Assembly: GCA_902795255.1 (NCBI GenBank)
Contig: CADBKS010000137.1
Location: 1 to 7,772 of the forward strand
Reading direction: 5' to 3'
Origin: an uncultured Chloroflexota bacterium
GTDB taxonomy: Bacteria; Chloroflexota; Anaerolineae; Anaerolineales; Anaerolineaceae
DNA: 7,772 bases
Shown here in pieces: positions 1 to 6,095 of this stretch. The notes beneath the pieces were generated by a model. That model worked only from the letters and a program-made list of their open reading frames with translations, did not search any database and was not told where the DNA came from. The position numbers and the translations under genes were made by a program. Numbering within the stretch: position 1 is the stretch's first letter; every line of letters begins with the position of its first letter.

Positions 1-120
1 CTGCACAGTGCCGTCCGTATTGCTTGCGGCCTGACTGATCTTTCCCTGATTGATCAGGATGATGCCGAGAACGATGCCGGCACATCCGATGATCTGGTTT
101 GTGGAAAGATATTCATGGAA
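1..120 (-). other. EamA/DMT transporter-like C-terminal segment fused in frame to the binding protein
   Basis: Residues 222-261 of the reading frame (FHEYLSTNQIIGCAGIVL, then GIILIN and a polar tail) do not match the end of any solute-binding protein I know. They fit the last part of EamA (drug/metabolite transporter) proteins: a conserved Glu before a loop, then Q-x-x-G and a final transmembrane helix ending in a polar residue. The reading frame is continuous across the junction near base 120/121, with no frameshift or stop. The match is by remembered family pattern only. It could also be an unusual C-terminal membrane anchor. Confidence 0.65.
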
Positions 121-783
121 GACCGGGATCGCGATCAGCGTCACATCATCCCCGTAAGCGGCGATCTTCAGGTTCGCGTCCGGATGCGCGCTCATATAGC
201 CCAGATATGTTACTTCCGTATTCAGCGTCGCATCGATGCGTCCGGCAAGCACAAGCTCGATCGTCTGGTTCAGGTCATCCACACCGATCACGTTGGAGCC
301 GTACTTTTCGGCAACTTCCGCGAAAGTGGAAGTGATGGTATTGGCCGTCGTCTTTCCCTTCAGATCCTCAAAAGAATGGATCTCGTCATTGTCACCGCGG
401 ACAATAATGACCGGCTTGTTGTAAGCATAGGGATCGGAATAGTCATATTTCTTCTGACGTTCCTCCGTCACACCGACGCAGTTGATCAGAACGTCATAGC
501 GGCCGACTTCCACACCGGCCAGCAGCCCGTCCCAGGGACCTTCGACGAACCGGGCTTCCACGCCCAGACGTTCAGCGATCTCGTTGGCGACATCATAATC
601 GAACCCGGTGAGTTTGTCCTCCTCATCATGATAGGTCCAGGGTGCGTAGGTGCCTTCCATGGCAACCGTCATATACCCTTTTTCCCGGATCTGCTCCAGC
701 AGATCCGCCGCGTGTACCGAACTGACAGCCGCAAAAACGGTCAGGACACAAACCAGAACCGGCAATAATATATTCTTTTTCAT
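1..783 (-). CDS. Polar amino acid (cystine-type) ABC transporter substrate-binding protein, chimeric at its C-terminus, partial at left edge
   Basis: The gene encodes an extracellular solute-binding protein (SBP family 3) that should capture a polar amino acid and deliver it to the permease and ATPase encoded upstream. The frame is open for 261 codons from the ATG ending at 783 to the window edge. Residues 1-25 form a Sec signal peptide (MKKN, hydrophobic core, likely cleavage after VHA) with no lipobox cysteine. Typical family blocks follow: EGTYAPWTYHDE (43-54), GFDYDV (60-65), WDGLLAGVEVGRYDVL (84-99), ERQKKYDYSDPY (108-119), SFEDLKGKT (137-145) and LAGRIDATLN (179-188). The EGTYAP and ERQKKYDYS wording resembles cystine binders such as FliY/TcyJ. 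The start is supported by AAAGAGGAG (789-797) 5 nt upstream. After VTLIAIPV (214-221), where family members normally continue RKG and about 35 more residues, the sequence becomes a hydrophobic segment resembling the end of an EamA transporter. The binding fold is therefore probably incomplete. No stop codon occurs before the edge. The SBP identity is secure; the exact substrate is inference. Confidence 0.88.
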   Translation of the reverse strand, partial: MKKNILLPVLVCVLTVFAAVSSVHAADLLEQIREKGYMTVAMEGTYAPWTYHDEEDKLTGFDYDVANEIAERLGVEARFVEGPWDGLLAGVEVGRYDVLINCVGVTEERQKKYDYSDPYAYNKPVIIVRGDNDEIHSFEDLKGKTTANTITSTFAEVAEKYGSNVIGVDDLNQTIELVLAGRIDATLNTEVTYLGYMSAHPDANLKIAAYGDDVTLIAIPVFHEYLSTNQIIGCAGIVLGIILINQGKISQAASNTDGTVQ

Positions 784-803
784 AAACGCTCCTCTTTGAT
801 CAG

Positions 804-825
804 ACAATAAGCTTCGGCTTACTGT
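804..825 (-). promoter_or_regulatory. Intercistronic hairpin between the ATPase and binding-protein genes
   Basis: On the minus-strand transcript, ACAGUAAGC pairs with GCUUAUUGU around a CGAA tetraloop. The 9-bp stem contains one G-U pair. It lies in the 58-nt gap after the ATPase stop, just upstream of the Shine-Dalgarno of the binding-protein gene (789-797). There is no U-run after it, so it is unlikely to be a full terminator. Hairpins in this position in importer operons often protect downstream mRNA or tune the binding-protein level relative to the membrane components. That role here is inference. Confidence 0.5.
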
Positions 826-841
826 GTTTTTGACTGCAAAA

Positions 842-1612
842 TTATTCCGCGGACGATGACATCGCCGCACCGGCCCATGCACCGTTCACCTTCAGAAAAG
901 CGGCTGTGCGTTCCTTATCAGGACTGCCGAACATTTTCGCGGTCGGGCCGGACTCCACCACCTCACCGTTTTCCATAAAGATGATCTTATTGGAGACCGT
1001 CCGGGCGAATTCGATCTCGTGTGTCACGATCAGCATCGTCATCCCGTCATCAGCCAGGCTGCGCATTACGGCAAGGACCTCGCCGGTCAGCTCGGGATCC
1101 AGCGCGCTGGTCGGTTCGTCAAAGAAAATGATCTTCGGTTCAGCCGCCAGGGCCCGGGCGATCGCAACACGCTGCTGCTGTCCGCCGGAAAGCTGATGCG
1201 GATAATGATCGCGGTAGTTCACAAGGCCTACCCGGTCCAGTGCTTCAAGCCCTTTCTCTTCAGCATGCGCCTTATCGATCCCGCGGGCCGTGATCAGCCC
1301 TTCCGTAACGTTCTGCAGCGCGTTTTTGTTCAGAAAAAGGTTGAAATTCTGGAAAACAAAACCCGTGTCCAGACGGTAAGCACGGATCTCCGAACGGGAC
1401 ATCCGGTTCATTTCGTGCGGGACCCCCTCAAAGGTCAGTGTACCCTCGTCCGGGATCTCAAGAAAATCCAAACAGCGCAGCAGCGTTGTTTTTCCGGCAC
1501 CGGACGGTCCCAGAATAACGGCCGCATCCCCCGCGCTGACCGAAAGATCGATCCCTTTCAGGACATCCATGCCCCGGAACCTTTTTCTGATATTTTTCGC
1601 ATCCAGCAGCAT
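842..1612 (-). CDS. Polar amino acid ABC transporter ATP-binding protein (GlnQ/TcyC type)
   Basis: This is the cytoplasmic ATPase that powers the adjacent permease; two copies normally assemble with the membrane subunits. The 256-residue length is normal for the family (about 240-260). All nucleotide-binding motifs are present: Walker A GPSGAGKTT (35-43), Q-loop glutamine 88 in VFQNFNLF, signature LSGGQ (141-145), Walker B IIFFDE (161-166), D-loop SALD (169-172) and H-loop His198. The wording FNLFLNKNALQNVTEGL after the Q-loop is typical of amino acid importers, including cystine systems. The ATG has an excellent Shine-Dalgarno, AAGGAGG (1620-1626), 7 nt upstream and inside the end of the permease gene. 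Only 2 nt separate it from the permease stop, so translation is probably coupled. The last 12 or so residues are Ala/Ser-rich and variable. The family is certain; the substrate is not shown by this subunit. Confidence 0.95.
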   Translation of the reverse strand: MLLDAKNIRKRFRGMDVLKGIDLSVSAGDAAVILGPSGAGKTTLLRCLDFLEIPDEGTLTFEGVPHEMNRMSRSEIRAYRLDTGFVFQNFNLFLNKNALQNVTEGLITARGIDKAHAEEKGLEALDRVGLVNYRDHYPHQLSGGQQQRVAIARALAAEPKIIFFDEPTSALDPELTGEVLAVMRSLADDGMTMLIVTHEIEFARTVSNKIIFMENGEVVESGPTAKMFGSPDKERTAAFLKVNGAWAGAAMSSSAE

Positions 1613-1614
1613 CC

Positions 1615-2289
1615 TCAGGCCTCCTTCACCATATAAGCGCCAAGCTTTTTCTCGCCCCAGCCCTGCAGGAAGGTCAGCACAGTCGAAAAGATCAGGTAGA
1701 TCAGACCGACTTCCAGATAAAGCAGCAGTGGTTCATAGGTCCTGGCAACGATGCGCTGCGTCGTCATGAACATTTCCGTGACCGTGATATTAGCCGCCAG
1801 GGAAGTATTTTTGACCAGAGCGATCAGCGAATTGGAAAGCGAAGGAAATGCCGTCCGCATCGCCTGCGGCAGGACGATGCGCCGCATGATCTGCATATAG
1901 GTCATTCCGGAACAATACCCCGCTTCCATCTGTCCGACCGGCACCGACTCCAGCGCCGCCCGCACGATCTCCGAAGAATAAGCACCTTCATTCAATGAAA
2001 AAACGATCACGGCCGCGGGGAACGGATCGATCAGGACACCCACCCGGGGAAGCCCGTAAAAGACCACAAAAAGCTGGACAAGCGGCGGAGTGCCCCGGAA
2101 GATCCAGATATACAAACGGATGAGCTGCGTCAGTACCGGGACATGAGCATACTGCGCCATCGCGGTAAGGACCGCAATGACCATCGCGATGGAAAAAGAT
2201 ACCGCCGCCAGCGGGATCGTCCGTGTCAGTCCGGGGATCAGGATCTTCGGAAATGAATCAATGAATAATCTCAATGCGCTGCTGTCCAT
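1615..2289 (-). CDS. Polar amino acid ABC transporter permease (HisM/TcyB type)
   Basis: This inner-membrane subunit forms the translocation channel of the importer. The 224-residue protein has about five hydrophobic segments (roughly 20-44, 54-80, 88-106, 148-170 and 186-208). It carries the family hallmarks RGTPPLVQLF (65-74), NEGAYSSEI (100-108) and the EAA loop EAGYCSGMTYMQIMRRIVLP (122-141), which contacts the ATPase. The C-terminal wording EMFMTTQRI followed by YLEVGLIYLI resembles cystine permeases. Only one permease gene is present, suggesting a homodimer. It is first in the operon. The ATG at 2289 has no close Shine-Dalgarno: the purine stretch AAAGGAAAG lies about 15 nt upstream, so the start is less certain than the family. 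No in-frame upstream ATG is evident, and starting later would cut into the N-terminal segment. Confidence 0.94.
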   Translation of the reverse strand: MDSSALRLFIDSFPKILIPGLTRTIPLAAVSFSIAMVIAVLTAMAQYAHVPVLTQLIRLYIWIFRGTPPLVQLFVVFYGLPRVGVLIDPFPAAVIVFSLNEGAYSSEIVRAALESVPVGQMEAGYCSGMTYMQIMRRIVLPQAMRTAFPSLSNSLIALVKNTSLAANITVTEMFMTTQRIVARTYEPLLLYLEVGLIYLIFSTVLTFLQGWGEKKLGAYMVKEA

Positions 2290-2310
2290 CAGTGTTTTTC
2301 CGTTCTTTCC

Positions 2311-2346
2311 TTTCGTTTTCCAGTCAGGGTTCGTTTTTCAGTCAGG
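2311..2346. repeat. Two tandem copies of an 18-bp repeat upstream of the permease gene
   Basis: TTTCGTTTTCCAGTCAGG (2311-2328) is followed directly by GTTCGTTTTTCAGTCAGG (2329-2346). They match at 16 of 18 positions. The repeat ends 21 bp upstream of the permease ATG. Because it lies within the probable 5' leader of the importer mRNA, it could be a pair of operator half-sites, a leader RNA element or a simple slippage duplication. Confidence 0.75.
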
Positions 2347-2386
2347 ATCAAAAATATTCAAAGTCTGCAATCAGGTGCTTAATTTT

Positions 2387-2414
2387 CCCATATTTTTTCC
2401 TTTTGATGTGACAA
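2387..2414 (-). promoter_or_regulatory. Candidate promoter for the amino acid importer operon
   Basis: Read on the minus strand, TTGTCA (2409-2414) is separated by 16 nt from TATGGG (2387-2392). The -35 is good and the -10 is poor. It would give a leader of roughly 90 nt containing the tandem repeat. It is the best sigma-A-like pair I could find on this strand, but the assignment is weak. Confidence 0.3.
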
Positions 2415-2543
2415 AAGTCTTTTTTTCTTACACATTATTAATACAGGCGGCCTTGACAGCTTTTCGGAGACCCGGTCCGGGGCGCAGCAGGACGTCAAAT
2501 CATTTTCCGGTCACTTTTTTACGCCGAAGTTCTGGTCCAGAGC

Positions 2544-2572
2544 TTTTCACACAGGGAAGGAAATGGTATAAT
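2544..2572 (+). promoter_or_regulatory. gyrA promoter with consensus extended -10
   Basis: A perfect TATAAT (2567-2572) is preceded by the extended -10 element TGG (2564-2566). TTTTCA (2544-2549) sits 17 nt upstream as a moderate -35. Transcription would begin near 2579, leaving a leader of about 30 nt before the gyrA ATG. An extended -10 commonly compensates for an imperfect -35. No second promoter is obvious before degV or tilS, so this one probably drives all three genes. Confidence 0.7.
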
Positions 2573-2610
2573 TAATGAGTTATAAACTGAGAAAAAATGG
2601 GCTTTAAAAT

Positions 2611-5214
2611 ATGGAAATTGACAATGTAAACCAAGTTGATCTTGATCAGCAGATGCGGATGGCATATCTGGATTACGCGATGAGCGTTATTGTTTCCCGC
2701 GCGCTTCCGGATGCCCGCGACGGGCTGAAACCCGTTCACCGACGCATCCTGTTTGCCATGCAGGACATGGGTGTCCGTTCCACCGGACCGCACAAGAAAT
2801 CCGCCCGTATCGTCGGTGAAGTACTGGGGAAATATCACCCGCACGGCGATGCCTCGATCTATGACGCGATGGCCCGCATGGCACAGGACTTTTCCATGCG
2901 CTACCCGCTGGTCGACGGTCAGGGTAACTTCGGGTCGATCGACGGCGACGCTCCCGCGGCCATGCGTTACACGGAAGCCCGCCTTAAAAAAATCACGGAT
3001 GAACTTCTCGCGGATATCGACAAGGAAACGATCGATTTCCAGGACAATTTTGACGGAACCTTAAAAGAACCGCTGGTTCTCCCCTCTAAAGTTCCGAACC
3101 TGCTTCTGAACGGTTCGAACGGCATTGCCGTCGGGATGGCGACCAATATCCCGTCCCACAACCTGCGGGAGATCAATCAGGCGCTCGCCTATATGATCGA
3201 CAATTACGACCATATTGACGACATCACGGTCGAAGACCTGATGCAGTTCGTCAAAGGCCCGGATTTCCCGACCGGCGGCGTTATCATCGGCCGGGAAGGG
3301 ATCAAGCAGGCCTATACCACCGGGAAAGGCCGCATCATCGTCCGCGCCCGTTCGCACGTGGAAGAGGTCAACAGCCGGTTCCACATCATCGTGACCGAGA
3401 TCCCCTATCAGGTCAACAAAACGACCCTGATCGAACGGATCGCGGAACTCGTCCGCAGCGGCCAGGTGGATACGATCCATGACCTGCGCGACGAATCCGA
3501 CCGCGAAGGGATGCGCATCGTTATCGAACTGAAGAAAAACGCGCAGCCGCAGGCGGTCCTCAACACACTTTACAAACACACCATGCTGCAGTCCACTTTC
3601 GGGGCACAGATGCTGGCGCTGGTCGACAACCAGCCACGCTATCTTTCCCTGAAGAGCGCGCTGGAGATCTTCATCAAACACCGTCTGGAAGTGATCGAAC
3701 GCCGGGCAGACTTTGACCTGCGCAAAGCCAAAGCCCGTTCCCACATTCTGGAAGGGCTGCTGATCGCGCTCGCCAACCTGGACGAAGTCATCCGCATCAT
3801 CCGCAACGCGGCTGATACCGAGACCGCAAAGAACCAGTTGATGGAGCGCTTCAACCTGACAGATATCCAGGCACAGGCGATCCTGGACATGCAGCTCCGC
3901 CGCCTGTCCGCTCTGGAACGCTGGAAGATCGAAGAAGAACAGAAAGAACTGATCGCGAAGATCGCAGACCTCGAAGACCTGCTCGCTTCTCCGGAACGCC
4001 AGCTGAAGCTTGTCGAACAGGAGACGGATGAAGTCACGCAAGCCTACGGTGATGACCGCCGCACCTCCATCGAAGCCGATGAACTGGAAGGCTTCAACGA
4101 CGGAGATCTGATCTCCGAACGCGGTGTTTTCGTCACGATGACCGAACACGGCTACATCAAGCGTGTTGACGCTACCGCCTACCGTCAGTACAACCGCGGC
4201 GCTCACGGCGTTGCCGGCCACAGCACCAAAGAAGAAGACCGCGTCTCCAAGATCCTGTTTGTCAACACCCACGATACGATGCTCTTCTTCACCGACAAAG
4301 GCAAGGTATACGCCGAACAGGTCTACCGCATTCCGGAAAGCAGCCGGACCGGCAAGGGACTTCCGGTGATCAATATCATCAACATCCAGGGAGACGAAAA
4401 GGTCACCGCCATGCTGGCGATGCGGGATACCGACGCCGACAATTATCTGGTCATGGCGACAGCGAATGGAAAGATCAAGCGCAACCGGGTGAAGGATTAC
4501 ATGAACATCCGCTCCAACGGTCTGATCGCGATCAACCTGGAAGAAGATGACCGTCTGGCCTGGGTCTGCCTGACAGACGGGAACATGAACATCATCATGG
4601 TCAGCAAAAACGGCAAATGTCTGAAATTCCCGGAAAGCTCCGTCCGCACGATGGGACGCGGCGCGATCGGCGTCAACTCCATGAAACTGGCAGCGGGCGA
4701 TAAACTGATCTATACAGGTGTCGCGAAGAACACAGACGACATCCTGATCGTCAGTGAAAAGGGGATCGGCAAGCGCACATCAGTCGCGCTGATCCCGGTC
4801 CACGGCAGGACCACCGGCGGTCAGAACATCACCAATATCCGTCAGCTCGACAAGATCGGCTATGTGGCGGCTGCGCTGGTGCTGCATGAAAATGACGACG
4901 TGACCTTCATGAGCTCCAGCGGCAACATCGTCCGTCTGCGCGGCTCCGTGATCCCGAGCCTCAGCCGCACCGCACGCGGTGTCCGGCTGATCCGCCTGGA
5001 GGACGGGGCTGTCGTCGCCGGCGTGACCGCCAATGACGCGGACGCCATTCCGGAGGATCCGGATGAGCAGACAGAAACAGCACTGCCGGCCGATCAGGAC
5101 GGACTGCCCGCGGATGACGGTGCGGAAGAAATTGAAGAAAATGACGCGGAAGAGGAAGAAGCTCCCGAAGAAGAGGAAGCGGATCCCGATGAAACGCCGG
5201 ATGAGGAAGCATAG
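2611..5214 (+). CDS. gyrA: DNA gyrase subunit A
   Basis: GyrA is the breakage-reunion subunit of DNA gyrase, which with GyrB introduces negative supercoils using ATP. The 867 residues match the usual length (about 800-880). The N-terminal domain has [20 protein letters not shown] (21-40), the quinolone region [12 protein letters not shown] (74-85) and the catalytic Tyr120 in AAMRYTE. The C-terminal wrapping domain starts near residue 510 and shows repeated blades, for example [18 protein letters not shown] and [16 protein letters not shown]. Three points are unusual. The position of E. coli Ser83 is Ala81. The GyrA box reads YNRGAHG (527-533) instead of QRRGGKG. Residues 808-867 are a tail with 30 Asp/Glu and no Lys/Arg. 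The ATG has no clear Shine-Dalgarno (only A/G-rich GAGAAAAAATGGG upstream), but the N-terminus fits the family exactly. gyrB is not adjacent. The tail and CTD blades argue for GyrA rather than ParC, although the degenerate box leaves some room for doubt. Confidence 0.95.
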   Translation: MEIDNVNQVDLDQQMRMAYLDYAMSVIVSRALPDARDGLKPVHRRILFAMQDMGVRSTGPHKKSARIVGEVLGKYHPHGDASIYDAMARMAQDFSMRYPLVDGQGNFGSIDGDAPAAMRYTEARLKKITDELLADIDKETIDFQDNFDGTLKEPLVLPSKVPNLLLNGSNGIAVGMATNIPSHNLREINQALAYMIDNYDHIDDITVEDLMQFVKGPDFPTGGVIIGREGIKQAYTTGKGRIIVRARSHVEEVNSRFHIIVTEIPYQVNKTTLIERIAELVRSGQVDTIHDLRDESDREGMRIVIELKKNAQPQAVLNTLYKHTMLQSTFGAQMLALVDNQPRYLSLKSALEIFIKHRLEVIERRADFDLRKAKARSHILEGLLIALANLDEVIRIIRNAADTETAKNQLMERFNLTDIQAQAILDMQLRRLSALERWKIEEEQKELIAKIADLEDLLASPERQLKLVEQETDEVTQAYGDDRRTSIEADELEGFNDGDLISERGVFVTMTEHGYIKRVDATAYRQYNRGAHGVAGHSTKEEDRVSKILFVNTHDTMLFFTDKGKVYAEQVYRIPESSRTGKGLPVINIINIQGDEKVTAMLAMRDTDADNYLVMATANGKIKRNRVKDYMNIRSNGLIAINLEEDDRLAWVCLTDGNMNIIMVSKNGKCLKFPESSVRTMGRGAIGVNSMKLAAGDKLIYTGVAKNTDDILIVSEKGIGKRTSVALIPVHGRTTGGQNITNIRQLDKIGYVAAALVLHENDDVTFMSSSGNIVRLRGSVIPSLSRTARGVRLIRLEDGAVVAGVTANDADAIPEDPDEQTETALPADQDGLPADDGAEEIEENDAEEEEAPEEEEADPDETPDEEA

Positions 5215-5239
5215 TTCGGACCGAAGAGGAGGATAAGAC

Positions 5240-6091
5240 ATGCAGATCGTTACAGACAGCGCGGCTGACCTGGCTCCATCACAGCTTGCCGGCCTTCCTA
5301 TCCATTTTACAACACTCCGCCTCAGTCTCGGCGGAGTACCCTTCACGGGGACGAATGAAGAGTTTTACAAAAAGCTCTCCGAGACCGATGAATATCCGGT
5401 GACTTCGCAGGCCGCGGCCGGCGAATTCGCCGAACTGTACAGAAAAGTCGCACAGAAGGATCCTGATATCCTCTCGATCCACATTTCCGGCGGCCTGAGC
5501 GGAACGATCAACTCCGCACGGGTGGGTGCCTCCATGGTCCCGGAAGCCAAAGTCACCTTTTGGGATTCCCGCACGCTCTCCGCTGCCCTCGGCTGGCAGG
5601 TAGAAGCGGCGGCCCGCATGGTCGTAAAAGGCTTCAAGCTGGACCGCATTCTGGAACGGCTGACCCAGATCCGTGATCAGGTGGACGGCATGTTCACGAT
5701 CAAAGAAATGAAATACCTGATCCACGGCGGACGCGTCAGCCATCTGAAGGGTCTTCTGGCCCAGGTGCTGAACATCAAACCGATCATCGGTGTCGACCAC
5801 ACTACCGGCATGTACACGAATGCCGCGCAGGATATGACCTTCAAGCGGGCACTTTCCCGTATGATCAGCCTGGACAGGGAACGCTATGCCAATATGGGGC
5901 CGCTGCGCGCGCAGCTGGTCCACGGCAACAACCCGGAGGGTGTGGAATTTCTGAAAAAGAAGGCCGCCGAGGAGCTGAACTGCTCCTTTGAGGAAACCGT
6001 CCCGGTCGCGCCGGCACTCGGCGCCCACACCGGGCCGTCCCTGGCCGGCATCATCGTCGGCCCGCAGGCGCTTTTCAGCGATCTGATGTAA
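5240..6091 (+). CDS. DegV family fatty-acid-binding protein
   Basis: DegV proteins bind a fatty acid in a cleft between two domains. FakB members present it to the kinase FakA for phosphorylation and entry into phospholipid synthesis. The 283-residue length is standard. Visible motifs are the N-terminal IVTDSAADL (3-11), the substrate loop PVTSQAAAGEF (53-63), the SIHISGGLSGTINSAR stretch (79-94), KEMKYLIHGGRVS (155-167) leading into LNIKPIIGV (177-185), and the C-terminal GAHTGPSLAG (261-270). The start is well supported by AGAGGAGG (5225-5232) 7 nt upstream. It lies 25 nt after gyrA and 4 nt before tilS, so it is probably in the gyrA transcript. No fakA gene is in the window. Whether this copy works with FakA or has another ligand cannot be read from the sequence. 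Confidence 0.93.
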   Translation: MQIVTDSAADLAPSQLAGLPIHFTTLRLSLGGVPFTGTNEEFYKKLSETDEYPVTSQAAAGEFAELYRKVAQKDPDILSIHISGGLSGTINSARVGASMVPEAKVTFWDSRTLSAALGWQVEAAARMVVKGFKLDRILERLTQIRDQVDGMFTIKEMKYLIHGGRVSHLKGLLAQVLNIKPIIGVDHTTGMYTNAAQDMTFKRALSRMISLDRERYANMGPLRAQLVHGNNPEGVEFLKKKAAEELNCSFEETVPVAPALGAHTGPSLAGIIVGPQALFSDLM

Positions 6092-6095
6092 ATCC

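Larger units (their letters stand above)
2290..2610. other. AT-rich divergent intergenic region between the importer operon and gyrA
   Basis: This 321-bp stretch holds no convincing gene. It contains the gyrA promoter near its right end, a weak candidate promoter for the minus-strand operon, and an 18-bp tandem repeat near the permease start. There are also two short palindromes, AAAAGTCTTTT (2413-2423) and CCCGGTCCGGG (2471-2481), of unknown meaning. I see no T-box, S-box or other riboswitch architecture in the minus-strand leader. Confidence 0.6.

Noticed and set aside
115..768. 217-codon plus-strand open frame over the binding-protein gene
   Set aside because: The minus strand encodes a clear SBP with a signal peptide and a Shine-Dalgarno. 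The plus-strand translation shows no family pattern.
2290..2420. Riboswitch or T-box in the importer leader
   Set aside because: I looked for a specifier-type stem, T-box sequence, S-box core or a terminator/antiterminator pair and saw none.
2453..2458. TTGACA as a -35 element for gyrA
   Set aside because: No acceptable -10 occurs 16-18 nt downstream, where the sequence is GC-rich. The TATAAT at 2567 is too far away.
2177..2575. 132-codon plus-strand frame running from the permease gene through the intergenic region
   Set aside because: Its N-terminal part is antisense to the permease, and the rest is low-complexity Phe-rich translation of AT-rich DNA including the tandem repeat. It also covers the gyrA promoter.
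3061..4272. 403-codon minus-strand open frame antisense to gyrA
   Set aside because: It lies wholly inside gyrA, in a frame kept open by GC-rich codon bias. Its translation has no recognisable domain, while the plus strand is unambiguous GyrA.
5215..5225. Palindrome TTCGGACCGAA after the gyrA stop as a terminator
   Set aside because: The arms are 5 bp with a one-base centre and no T-run, and the degV Shine-Dalgarno follows immediately, so it is not a credible terminator.
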